DNA from: an uncultured Spartobacteria bacterium
GTDB lineage: Bacteria; Verrucomicrobiota; Verrucomicrobiia; Chthoniobacterales; UBA6821
Reading direction: 5' to 3'
DNA length: 34,983 nt
Assembly: GCA_903868795.1 (NCBI GenBank)
Contig: CAIPWR010000002.1
Span: 1 to 34,983 of the forward strand
Positions 1 to 8,021 of this stretch are shown here, piece after piece. The notes under the pieces are model-generated. The model saw only the letters and a list, made by a program, of their open reading frames with translations. It did no database searches and was not told where the DNA came from. Positions within the stretch are counted from its first letter, which is position 1. Each line of letters begins with the position of its first letter. The position numbers and the translations under genes are program-made.

Positions 1-1569
1 CAGTCGCTTCATGCCGAAGATACCAACGCACTCGGAGCAGTCGCCGCAAAAGAACTTCCTCCGATTGCTCCAGGACGCTTCCAGCCAACGGACGAATCCC
101 TGAAGCAGTATCAATATCCTGAGTGGTTTCGCGACGCGAAACTCGGATTCTGGTCTCACTGGGGACCGCAGGCCGTGCCGCGCCACGGCGATTGGTATGC
201 GAGGAAACTCTACATCGGGACGGGCTACGTTGACCAAAGGAAAGGGACCGTGGCGAAGCAGAATGAATCCGATTACACCGATCACCTTGCCCGCTACGGC
301 CACCCTTCCGAGAAAGGCTACAAGGACATCATTCCTCTCTGGAAAGCCGAGAAGTGGGATCCCGAAGCCCTGATGGCGCTCTACAAGAAAGCGGGGGCAA
401 AATACTTCGTCAGCATGGGAACCCACCATGACAACTTCTTCATGTGGGACTCAAAGTTGCACAAGTGGAATGCCGTGCAGATGGGGCCTCACAAGGATGT
501 GGTCGCTACCTGGCAGAAAGCGGCCAAAGCCAACGGCCTCCCCTTTGGTGTCTCCGAACACCTTGCGGCGAGTTACACTTGGTTTCAAGCCGCTCATGGG
601 GCCGATGTCCAGGGGCCGAAGAAGGGAGTGCCCTACGACGGGAACGATCCGAAGAATCAGGATCTCTACCACAAGAAGCTTCCGGCCGACGATCATGAGT
701 GGCTGACAAAAGATCCCGAAAACCAGAAGGAGTGGAACGCCATGATCCGCGAATTGGTGGATACCTATCATCCCGACCTCCTCTATTCCGACAGCAAATT
801 GCCTTTTGGTGACGTGGGCCGAAATCTAATCGCCAACTTCTACAACGGCAACGAGGCCTTCCATAACGGCAAACTGACAGCGGTCTACAACTGCAAGGAA
901 CCCTCCCAGGGCCGCTTCGTTCAGGATCTGGAGCGCGGCGTGAAGGATGATATCAGTCCCTACCCATGGCAGACCGACACCTCCATCGGCGATTGGTTTT
1001 ACAGCACTGGCCAAAAGTACAAGAGCGCAGCCGAGGTGACCGCGATGCTCTGTGATATCGTCAGCAAAAACGGCAACCTGCTCATCAACATCGTCCAGAC
1101 GCCGGAGGGAGACCTTGAGCCGGACGTGCTCGCCATAGTCGACGGGATAGGCAAATGGACCGCGATCAACGGTGAGGGAATTTATGCCACCCGACCTTGG
1201 AAGATCTCGGGAGAGAATCCTTCACCCGCTTCACCGACACCGACTCCCGATCCGAAGAAGAGCGAGATGTTCAATGAGGGAAAGCAAAAACTGAACGCTC
1301 AGAACATCCGCTTCACCATGAGCAAGGATGGCAAGACCCTCTATGCGTTCTGCCTTGGTGAACCGCAGGGGGACATTGCAATCAAGGCCCTCGGATCAGC
1401 ATCGGGCAAGTTGGAGAAGCCGATCGCTTCCGTCACCCTGCTTGGTGGCAAAAATGATCTCACGTGGAAGCAGAACGCAGATGTCTTGATGATCACAAAG
1501 CCTGCCACGTGCCCGCTCCCAGGCATGCCCGTCGGCTTCAAAATCACCTTCAAGGAAACTAAGGAGTAA
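1..1569 (+). CDS. GH29 alpha-L-fucosidase family hydrolase, 5' partial
   Basis: The reading frame is already open at base 1, so the true start and any signal peptide lie outside the window; the GTG at 175 is internal. The window start encodes the GH29 signature PEWFRDAKLGFWSHWGPQ, followed by a HHDNFFMW strand. PDLLYSDS follows, whose second Asp (codon 790-792) is the likely catalytic nucleophile of this retaining family. SKNGNLLINI closes the barrel. A Pro/Thr-rich linker (SPTPTPDP, about 1222-1257) leads to a C-terminal beta-sandwich domain. GH29 enzymes release terminal alpha-L-fucose, and some members act on alpha-L-galactose. It is the first visible gene of a nine-gene operon, and the downstream enzymes suggest its product is oxidised to 6-phosphogluconate, which favours L-galactose. 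Family assignment is firm; substrate is inference. Confidence 0.93.
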   Translation, partial: QSLHAEDTNALGAVAAKELPPIAPGRFQPTDESLKQYQYPEWFRDAKLGFWSHWGPQAVPRHGDWYARKLYIGTGYVDQRKGTVAKQNESDYTDHLARYGHPSEKGYKDIIPLWKAEKWDPEALMALYKKAGAKYFVSMGTHHDNFFMWDSKLHKWNAVQMGPHKDVVATWQKAAKANGLPFGVSEHLAASYTWFQAAHGADVQGPKKGVPYDGNDPKNQDLYHKKLPADDHEWLTKDPENQKEWNAMIRELVDTYHPDLLYSDSKLPFGDVGRNLIANFYNGNEAFHNGKLTAVYNCKEPSQGRFVQDLERGVKDDISPYPWQTDTSIGDWFYSTGQKYKSAAEVTAMLCDIVSKNGNLLINIVQTPEGDLEPDVLAIVDGIGKWTAINGEGIYATRPWKISGENPSPASPTPTPDPKKSEMFNEGKQKLNAQNIRFTMSKDGKTLYAFCLGEPQGDIAIKALGSASGKLEKPIASVTLLGGKNDLTWKQNADVLMITKPATCPLPGMPVGFKITFKETKE

Positions 1570-1578
1570 ATCGACACC

Positions 1579-2514
1579 ATGGAATACCGCATTCTCGGCA
1601 AAACAGGCATCAAGGTCTCGAAGCTTGCCTTCGGCGGCTCGTCCCTCGGCTCCGTCTTTCGTTCCGTTGCGGAGGAAGATGGGATCCGTACCGTCCATAC
1701 GGCGCTCGATCACGGGATCAACCTCATCGATACCGCCCCTTACTACGGTGCCACGAAAGCGGAGGCTGTCTTGGGAAAAGCCCTCAAGGGTGTCGCACGA
1801 GAGCGGTACTTGCTGGCTACCAAGGTGGCCCGTTTCGGTGCCGAGATCGGGGACTTTGATTTCTCCGCCGCGAGGGTTGCCTCAAGCATTGAGGAGAGTC
1901 TGGAACGGCTCGGCGTCGATCACTTCGACTTCATCCAAGTGCATGACATGGAGTTCGGAAACATTGATCAGATCGTCAGTGAGACCATACCAGCCTTACG
2001 CCAGGCCCAAAAGGCTGGTAAGGCACGGTTCGTCGGCATCACCTGCCTGCCGGTACGCCTGTTCAAGCAGGTGATGGATCAGGTCGATATCGACCAGATC
2101 CAGTCCTACTGTCACTACGGACTCAACGACACGGTACTTGCCGACATCCTTCCCTACCTGAAGGAAAAGCAGGTCGGCATCTTTAACTCCGCACCGCTCG
2201 CCATGCGCCTGCTCACCCAGGAGGGTCCTCCCGCATGGCACCCAGCACCTTTAGAGGTACAGGCCAAGTGTGCCGAAGCCGCCGCCTACTGTGCCTCGCA
2301 GGGAGCCGATTTTGCGAAGCTGGCACTCCAGTTTTCGGTGGCCCATCCCGACATCCACACGACAATCGTCGGCACGGCGAACCCCGAACGGATCCTCGAA
2401 AATATCCGCCAGATTGAGGAACCGATGGACGCTTCCCTCCTGGCTAGGGTGCAGGAAATCCTCAAGCCAATCCATAATGTCACTTGGTCAAGCGGCCGCC
2501 CTGAGAACAACTAA
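1579..2514 (+). CDS. Aldo-keto reductase, L-galactose/L-fucose 1-dehydrogenase-like
   Basis: This is a 311-residue AKR barrel with the tetrad visible as D51, Y56, K82 and H122. From memory it closely resembles plant L-galactose dehydrogenase across its length: FDFSAARV, SIEESLERLGVD, HDMEFGN, QIVSETIPAL, VGITCLP, SYCHYGLND, SAPLAMRLLT and GPPAWHPA all have near-identical counterparts there. Bacterial relatives oxidise L-galactose, L-fucose and D-arabinose at C1 to the lactone with NAD(P). It follows the GH29 gene by 9 nt and has an AAGGAG ribosome-binding site overlapping that gene's stop, one of the few clear ones here. The likely role is oxidation of the sugar freed by the GH29 enzyme. Fucose versus galactose preference cannot be read from the sequence alone. 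Confidence 0.88.
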   Translation: MEYRILGKTGIKVSKLAFGGSSLGSVFRSVAEEDGIRTVHTALDHGINLIDTAPYYGATKAEAVLGKALKGVARERYLLATKVARFGAEIGDFDFSAARVASSIEESLERLGVDHFDFIQVHDMEFGNIDQIVSETIPALRQAQKAGKARFVGITCLPVRLFKQVMDQVDIDQIQSYCHYGLNDTVLADILPYLKEKQVGIFNSAPLAMRLLTQEGPPAWHPAPLEVQAKCAEAAAYCASQGADFAKLALQFSVAHPDIHTTIVGTANPERILENIRQIEEPMDASLLARVQEILKPIHNVTWSSGRPENN

Positions 2515-2532
2515 ATTCAACAACCCAAACCC

Positions 2533-2925
2533 ATGCTCAAATCCGGCATTCTCAATCCTGACATCCTCTCCCTAATAGCTCGGGTCCGTCATACCAACAC
2601 AATCGTGATCGCAGACCGGGGATTCCCGTTCTGGCCTCAGATCGAAACGATCGACATCTCGCTGATCGACGGACTGCCGACCGTGAATCAGGTTCTCGAG
2701 GCCCTGCTTCCCTCCGTCGACATGGGTCAGGCCTACATGGCGAAGCAGTTCACCGCCGTGAATCCAAAAACCGTGGTGGCGGTCCGGAAAAAGATTCTTG
2801 GCAAGATCCCCCTCTCCTTTGAAGACCACGAGGCTTCGTTCAAGAAGCGTATCCTCGGAGCGATCGGGCTGATCAGGACGGGCGATACCACGCACTATTC
2901 CAACATCATCCTCGTCTCGGCCTGA
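2533..2925 (+). CDS. RbsD/FucU family sugar mutarotase (pyranase)
   Basis: The 130-residue protein matches the size of RbsD/FucU mutarotases. The active-site residues known from RbsD are at the expected places: H20 and D28 in RHTNTIVIADRGFP, H99 in FEDHE, and Y122 and N124 in the C-terminal HYSNIIL strand. These enzymes speed the interconversion of ring and anomeric forms of free sugars, and family members form ring-shaped decamers. Sitting between the dehydrogenase and the putative lactone hydrolase, it probably supplies the anomer the dehydrogenase uses (L-fucose or L-galactose). There is no Shine-Dalgarno sequence; the leader is A/C-rich (caacaacccaaaccc). RbsD versus FucU subtype is not resolved; context favours the FucU-like role. 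Confidence 0.85.
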   Translation: MLKSGILNPDILSLIARVRHTNTIVIADRGFPFWPQIETIDISLIDGLPTVNQVLEALLPSVDMGQAYMAKQFTAVNPKTVVAVRKKILGKIPLSFEDHEASFKKRILGAIGLIRTGDTTHYSNIILVSA

Positions 2926-2936
2926 GGCTCTTGCCG

Positions 2937-3590
2937 ATGCGTCTGATCGACCTCTCCCAGCCCGTCACCGATGGCGGGCCAAATTGCCCGGTCCACCCCC
3001 CGATCTCTGCAAAAGTCGTGGCAACGCATGCCAAGGACAATTGGCACATGGAGGTAATCACGCTGGCCACCCACACCGGCAGCCATCTCGATGCACCTCT
3101 TCACAAGATCGATGGCGGGAAATCGATCGATCAGATTCCCCTCGAGTCTTTCTTAGGGGAGGCAGTGCTTGTGGATCTCCTCGACTCTACTGCGGACAGA
3201 TCAATCGGTGCCGAGTTGCTGGCTTCACGCCTCGAGGGAGACCTCACGGATCGTATCATCCTACTGGCCACTGGCTGGGGGGAATTCCGTGCCGCCACTG
3301 ACGAGTGGCACTTCCATTCGCCTTACCTCGCCCCCTCCGGGGCACAGTGGCTTGTCGATCAGGGGATCCGTGCCGTCGGAATCGACCATTATTCCATCGG
3401 TGGAAGCCGTGATCCGGACAACACGCGCACCCACGAGATCCTGCTCGGCAACGGACTCTGGGTTGTGGAAGACCTGCGTTTCCCTGTCGAGATCTTTGCT
3501 ATCGGGCCCCGCTTTCGATTCATGGCCCTACCGATAAACTTTCCCGGACACTCCGGCGCCTTCTGCCGCCCGGTCGCCGTGATTGAATAA
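2937..3590 (+). CDS. Cyclase-family metal-dependent hydrolase, candidate aldonolactonase
   Basis: The 217-residue protein carries the cyclase/kynurenine formamidase-family metal motif HxGxHxDxPxH as H46-T-G-S-H50-L-D52-A-P-L-H56, and a conserved GIDHYSIGG segment further on. The family (PF04199) contains zinc or manganese hydrolases that open amide or ester rings, such as kynurenine formamidase and isatin hydrolase. I chose the ATG at 2937, 11 nt after the preceding stop, over a TTG six bases earlier, because it fits the usual MRLIDLSQP start. No tryptophan genes are nearby. Between an aldose 1-dehydrogenase and aldonate enzymes, the missing step is lactone hydrolysis, so I infer an aldonolactonase. 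That function is not proven for this family branch. Confidence 0.8.
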   Translation: MRLIDLSQPVTDGGPNCPVHPPISAKVVATHAKDNWHMEVITLATHTGSHLDAPLHKIDGGKSIDQIPLESFLGEAVLVDLLDSTADRSIGAELLASRLEGDLTDRIILLATGWGEFRAATDEWHFHSPYLAPSGAQWLVDQGIRAVGIDHYSIGGSRDPDNTRTHEILLGNGLWVVEDLRFPVEIFAIGPRFRFMALPINFPGHSGAFCRPVAVIE

Positions 3591-3622
3591 ATAGCCCCAT
3601 CACCTCACCAACTCCACCTACC

Positions 3623-4861
3623 ATGAAGCTCCCAACATTCACACTCGGCATCGGCGACCGCTTCGCTCACCAGGGAAAAGCCCAACTTCGCGCCCTTCAA
3701 AAAGCGGTTGCGCACGGAGTCGAGGTCTCGCCGGTCTGGAACAAGTCCAACCGCGAACACAACCTGATCGGCACGGAGCCATCCTCCTTGCGAGCCGAAG
3801 CGGATGAGGCGGTCGCCTCCCTTGGTTGGAAGGCGCCCTACTTCGTCGACGCGGATCATATCAACCTGAAAACCGTCGACCGCTTCCTGGAGGCCTCCGA
3901 CTTTTTCACGATCGATGTGGCTGACTCGATCGGAAAAGAACCCGATCCCGCCGCCGTCGAGCGTTTGGTGGCAAAGCATGCCGGCGATCCGATCGATTAT
4001 CCGGGTCTTTCCATGCCGATTCTCAGAGGCAGGGAGCAGATCGCCAATGCCGCCGCAAAATTCCTGGCCGCGATGCAGGAAGCCGGGGAGGTCTACCGTC
4101 ATATCGCTGCCCGCAAGCCTGCGGGATCGTTCGCCGTCGAGGTCTCCACTGACGAAGCCTCGGCACCACAGACACCCGCCGAACTCTACCTCATCCTCGC
4201 GATGCTGGCCGATGAGGGAGTTCCCGTGGCCACAATCGCTCCGAAATTCACCGGCCAGTTCAATAAGGGTGTCGATTACGAGGGAAACATCGCCGACTTC
4301 ACCCGCGAGTTTGAGGATGATCTCATCGTGCTCAAACATGCCGGTCCGGCCCTTGGACTTCCCGAGGGACTGAAACTCAGCGTTCACTCCGGCAGCGATA
4401 AGTTCAGCATCTATCCCGTGATCAATCGTCTGGTGAAGAAGCACGGCTCGGGACTCCACCTCAAGACGGCCGGCACAACTTGGCTCGAGGAGATCGCGGC
4501 GATCGCAGGATCGGGGGAAGAGGGAAAAACCTTGGCCGCGGGTATCTATGCCGATGCCCTCGCCCGCTACGAGGAGGTCACGGCACCCTATGCCACGGTG
4601 CTTCATATTGACAAAGCGCTGCTTCCTCCTGCCGTGGAGGTGGTCTCTTGGGACGGAGCACGTCTTTCCCGTGCGATCATCCATGAGCAGACCTGCCCAG
4701 ACTTCAATCCCCACGTTCGACAGCTTTTTCACGTCGCCTTCAAGCTTGCCGCCGAATCCGGCTCCAAGTTCACGGATCTGCTCAAGCTGCATGATGAAGC
4801 CGTTGGCACAGCCGTGACCGGCAATCTTTGGGAGCGCCATCTCAAGCCCCTGTTCCTCTAA
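3623..4861 (+). CDS. uxaE: UxaE-like tagaturonate epimerase family protein
   Basis: The 412-residue protein has features I associate with the tagaturonate 3-epimerase family: GIGDRFAHQGKAQL at the N-terminus, VDADHINL (75-82), EVSTDE (173-178), APKFTGQFNKGVDYEGN (206-222) and KLSVHSGSDKFSIYP (251-265). UxaE interconverts D-tagaturonate and D-fructuronate at C3 and is a metal-dependent, probably TIM-barrel enzyme. The next two genes encode a dehydrogenase able to make tagaturonate and a fructuronate reductase, so the predicted substrate has both a source and a sink in this operon. The start lacks a Shine-Dalgarno and follows an A/C-rich leader (caccaactccacctacc). A related epimerisation on a deoxy analogue cannot be excluded. 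Confidence 0.82.
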   Translation: MKLPTFTLGIGDRFAHQGKAQLRALQKAVAHGVEVSPVWNKSNREHNLIGTEPSSLRAEADEAVASLGWKAPYFVDADHINLKTVDRFLEASDFFTIDVADSIGKEPDPAAVERLVAKHAGDPIDYPGLSMPILRGREQIANAAAKFLAAMQEAGEVYRHIAARKPAGSFAVEVSTDEASAPQTPAELYLILAMLADEGVPVATIAPKFTGQFNKGVDYEGNIADFTREFEDDLIVLKHAGPALGLPEGLKLSVHSGSDKFSIYPVINRLVKKHGSGLHLKTAGTTWLEEIAAIAGSGEEGKTLAAGIYADALARYEEVTAPYATVLHIDKALLPPAVEVVSWDGARLSRAIIHEQTCPDFNPHVRQLFHVAFKLAAESGSKFTDLLKLHDEAVGTAVTGNLWERHLKPLFL

Positions 4862-4879
4862 CGCCAACGACCATCTGCC

Positions 4880-5899
4880 GTGAATGCCATCATCCTCAGC
4901 GAACCCGGAAAACTCGCCCCTCATGACGCACCCGAACCTGCAACACCTGGAGTCGGCGAGGCCCTGATCCGTGTCCACCGTATCGGTTTCTGCGGCACCG
5001 ATTATCATGCCTTTCACGGCAGGCAGCCGTTCTTCGACTATCCGCGTATTCTCGGCCATGAACTCGGCGTCGAGGTTCTGGCGGTCGGGGAGGGGGTTTC
5101 AAATATTGCGGTCGGCGACAAATGCAGCATCGAGCCCTATTTGAACTGCGGCTCCTGCCACGCTTGCCGCAAGGGCCGCGCCAACTGCTGCAGCAACATG
5201 AAGGTTCTCGGCGTCCATGTGGATGGGGGAATGAGGGAGCGTCTAGTAGTTCCTGCAGCCAAACTGCACGTTTCCAAAACCCTCTCTTACGATGCCCTCG
5301 CCTTGGTGGAGACCTTGGCGATCGGCGCGCATGCCATCGACCGAGCGGCCGTCGAAAAAGACGAGACCGTCGTGGTGATCGGAGCGGGTCCGATCGGGTT
5401 GGCCGCCGTCCAGTTTGCCCTATTGCGCGGCGCCCGCGTGATGGTGATCGATCGTGCCGCTCCCCGTCTTGAGGCCTGCTCTCGTCTCTATCCCGCGGTA
5501 ATCACTCTAGATCCCGAAAAATCGTTCATCGAACAGCTGACTTCGATCACGTGCGGAGATCTTGCCGACACGGTGATTGATGCCACCGGCAATCTCGCCT
5601 CCATGGGAGGCTCGCTCGAGTATGTGGGCCACACGGGGCGACTTGTCTATGTCGGGCTCGCACAAGGAGAGGTCACTTTTAATGATCCGCTCTTTCATCG
5701 TCGTGAGATAACTCTCCTCGCGAGCCGGAATGCCCTTTCCAAAGATTTCCCGGAGATCATCAGCGCCATGGAGCAGGGCAAGATCGATCCCCTTGCCTGG
5801 ATCACTCACCGCTGCACCCTTGCTGAAATTCCGGAAAAGCTACCTCTGTGGAGTGAGCCGAAGGCGGGTGTGATCAAGGCGGTTGCTTCCCTCTCCTGA
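4880..5899 (+). CDS. Zinc-dependent alcohol dehydrogenase, L-galactonate 5-dehydrogenase-like
   Basis: This is a 339-residue medium-chain dehydrogenase. Catalytic-zinc residues are C38 and H60-E61 (GHE), structural-zinc cysteines are C90, C93, C96 and C104, and the NAD-binding GAGPIG is at 169-174. Close families are threonine/sorbitol dehydrogenases and the E. coli LgoD (YjjN) type that oxidises L-galactonate at C5 to D-tagaturonate. Context decides: the gene lies 18 nt after the UxaE-like epimerase and 20 nt before a fructuronate reductase-type SDR, so tagaturonate formation is the natural role. The start is GTG at 4880 with no visible ribosome-binding site. Enzyme class is sure; the LgoD role is inferred. 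Confidence 0.85.
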   Translation: MNAIILSEPGKLAPHDAPEPATPGVGEALIRVHRIGFCGTDYHAFHGRQPFFDYPRILGHELGVEVLAVGEGVSNIAVGDKCSIEPYLNCGSCHACRKGRANCCSNMKVLGVHVDGGMRERLVVPAAKLHVSKTLSYDALALVETLAIGAHAIDRAAVEKDETVVVIGAGPIGLAAVQFALLRGARVMVIDRAAPRLEACSRLYPAVITLDPEKSFIEQLTSITCGDLADTVIDATGNLASMGGSLEYVGHTGRLVYVGLAQGEVTFNDPLFHRREITLLASRNALSKDFPEIISAMEQGKIDPLAWITHRCTLAEIPEKLPLWSEPKAGVIKAVASLS

Positions 5900-5919
5900 A
5901 TCGGTGAATATCCCCTCTC

Positions 5920-6747
5920 ATGAAGTCATCAATAGATTCCAAAACGCTTTTTGATCTCACTGGAGAAGTCGCCGTGGTGATCGGTGCCACCGGTGTCCTT
6001 GGCGGTGCGGTCGCCGAGGGGCTTGCATCCTCAGGAGCGACGGTAGCCGTGCTTGGACGCAATGCTGAGCGTGGCGCCGAATGCGTTGCCCGAATCGTTG
6101 CGGCGGGTGGGAAAGCTGATTTTTTCCCTGCTGATGCCTCTTCGCGCGATAGCCTTGAGAAAGCACTGGTTGCGATTTCACGTGTCCATGGAGAGCCGAC
6201 CATCCTGGTCAATGCGGCCGGTGGCAACGATCCCTCCGTAACAGTGACCGCCGAGAATCCCTTCGAGAAAATCAGCGAAACGGATTGGACGAAAAGCTTC
6301 GACATGAACTTAGTTGGAGGAGCGCTTTTGCCATGTCAGGTCTTCGGCAGCGCCATGGCGGATAAAGGGCGCGGCAGCATCATCAACATCGCCAGCGTCT
6401 CCGCGCATCTTCCGCTCTCCCGCGTGGTCGCCTACTCTTCGGCCAAAGCCGCGGTCCTTAATCTGAGCCAATTTCTTGCCCGCGAATGGGCTCCTAAGGG
6501 AGTCAGGGTGAATACGATCACTCCAGGATTCTTCCCTGCAGAGCAGAACCGAAAGCTTCTCTTCAACGACGACGGATCTCCGACCCCACGGGCGGCCAGC
6601 ATCCTAGGCCACACACCCATGGGTCGGTTCGGCACCTCTTCCGAATTGATTGGAGCCGCGGTATTCCTTGCGAGTAATGCTGCCAGCGGTTTTGTCACGG
6701 GAATCGACCTGCGTGTGGACGGTGGATTCCTCAGCCAGACCATCTGA
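5920..6747 (+). CDS. uxuB: SDR oxidoreductase, D-fructuronate reductase (UxuB/YjmF type)
   Basis: The 275-residue classical SDR has the nucleotide-binding GATGVLG at 22-28, NAAGG at 98-102, and the catalytic set S159 / Y172 / K176 (YSSAK). The stretch PGFFPAEQNRKLL and the C-terminal ILGHTPMGRFG with FVTGIDLRVDGGF are typical of Bacillus/Thermotoga-type D-mannonate oxidoreductases, which reduce D-fructuronate to D-mannonate. These are unrelated to the E. coli long-chain UxuB. It directly follows the tagaturonate-forming and epimerising enzymes, as expected. No mannonate dehydratase (UxuA) follows; instead a LarA-like protein and a gluconokinase do. Confidence 0.85.
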   Translation: MKSSIDSKTLFDLTGEVAVVIGATGVLGGAVAEGLASSGATVAVLGRNAERGAECVARIVAAGGKADFFPADASSRDSLEKALVAISRVHGEPTILVNAAGGNDPSVTVTAENPFEKISETDWTKSFDMNLVGGALLPCQVFGSAMADKGRGSIINIASVSAHLPLSRVVAYSSAKAAVLNLSQFLAREWAPKGVRVNTITPGFFPAEQNRKLLFNDDGSPTPRAASILGHTPMGRFGTSSELIGAAVFLASNAASGFVTGIDLRVDGGFLSQTI

Positions 6748-6758
6748 TCACTCAATCG

Positions 6759-8021
6759 ATGAGCGCTCATCTCACCGCAGAACAGGTCGCCGCGATTGTT
6801 GCCAAAGGCATTCCGGCGGAAGGAATGAGAGGCAAGCGCGTGCTGCTGATCATTCCCGATGCGACACGGAGCTGCCCGCTCGGGATGGTGTTCAAGGAAG
6901 TTTATAACCATCTCGTTTCCGAAGTTGCTTCCTTGGATGTGATGGTCGCCCTTGGGACACACCCCCCGATGAGCGAGGAGGCTATTTGTGAGCGCCTCGA
7001 GATCACGCCGGAGGAGCACGCCTCTCGGTATGCCAAGGTCGGGTTTCTCAACCACGAATGGGATAATCCGAATGCCCTCAGGCAGATCGGTGTTCTCACT
7101 CCTGCCGAAATCAGTGATCTCTCCGGCGGGCTCTTCTCAATGGAAGTGCCCGTCACTATCAATGAGCGTCTTTTCGATTACGACGAACTGCTGATTATCG
7201 GCCCAGTTTTCCCGCATGAGGTTGTCGGTTTTTCTGGAGGCAACAAGTACCTTTTCCCCGGCGTTGCTGGGCCGGAAATCCTGAATTTCTTCCATTGGCT
7301 GGGAGCGGTCGTTACGAATCCGATGATCATCGGCCACAAGTGGACACCCGTTCGGAAGGTTGTTGACCGGGCTGCCGCCCTTGTGCCGATCCCGAAGCGC
7401 TGCCTTTGCATGGTCGCGGACAAAGGCGGCCTAGCCGGACTCTTTGCCGGCACGCCGGAGCAGGCTTGGGACGAGGCTTCCGAACTTTCCCGGAAGCTCC
7501 ATATCACGACCAAACCGCATCCCTTCCATACCATCCTCTCGTGCGCCCCGGCGATGTACGACGAGCTCTGGGTCGGCGGCAAATGCATGTACAAGCTGGA
7601 GCCTGTGCTTGCCGATGGCGGAGAGCTGATCATCTACGCACCACACATCCATGAGGTCTCGGTGGTTCATGGCAAGCTGATCGAGGAGATCGGCTATCAC
7701 TGCCGCGATTATTTCCTCGGCCAGTGGGACCGGTTCAAGCATTACCCTTGGGGAGTCATCGCGCACAGCACGCACGTCCGCGGGGTAGGAACCTACGAAA
7801 ACGGTGTCGAACAGTGCCGCGCCAAGGTGACCCTTGCCACGGGGATTCCCAAGGAGATCTGCGAGCGGATCAACATGGGATACCGTGATCCAGCTTCGAT
7901 CCGGATCGAGGACTTTGCCGATCGCGAGGAGGAGGGGGTTCTCCTCGTGCCGAAGGCTGGCGAGATGCTTTTCCAACTCGAGAATCCGGCGCCATGGGCG
8001 GCTGGTTGTGACCGTCCATGA
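6759..8021 (+). CDS. LarA-superfamily nickel-pincer racemase/epimerase, candidate D-mannonate/D-gluconate 2-epimerase
   Basis: The 420-residue protein belongs to the lactate racemase (LarA) superfamily. Key LarA residues are present: DATRSCP (D34, R37), GTHPPM (H68), PHEVVGFSGGNKYLFPG (H153 and K163) and FFHW (H179). The H153-K163-H179 spacing (10 and 16) equals LarA H174-K184-H200, including the lysine that carries the nickel-pincer cofactor and the nickel-binding histidine. LarA enzymes invert the hydroxyl carbon next to a carboxylate. Here the preceding enzyme would deliver D-mannonate, and the next gene, overlapping by ATGA, is gluconokinase. The simplest role is therefore 2-epimerisation of D-mannonate to D-gluconate. 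The cofactor genes larB, larC and larE are not in this window. Family is firm; substrate is a strong inference. Confidence 0.87.
   Translation: MSAHLTAEQVAAIVAKGIPAEGMRGKRVLLIIPDATRSCPLGMVFKEVYNHLVSEVASLDVMVALGTHPPMSEEAICERLEITPEEHASRYAKVGFLNHEWDNPNALRQIGVLTPAEISDLSGGLFSMEVPVTINERLFDYDELLIIGPVFPHEVVGFSGGNKYLFPGVAGPEILNFFHWLGAVVTNPMIIGHKWTPVRKVVDRAAALVPIPKRCLCMVADKGGLAGLFAGTPEQAWDEASELSRKLHITTKPHPFHTILSCAPAMYDELWVGGKCMYKLEPVLADGGELIIYAPHIHEVSVVHGKLIEEIGYHCRDYFLGQWDRFKHYPWGVIAHSTHVRGVGTYENGVEQCRAKVTLATGIPKEICERINMGYRDPASIRIEDFADREEEGVLLVPKAGEMLFQLENPAPWAAGCDRP

Noticed and set aside
3605-5059. 484-codon open frame on the minus strand
   Set aside because: It is the shadow of the UxaE-like and dehydrogenase genes: no recognisable domain, whereas the + strand frames have clear family motifs.
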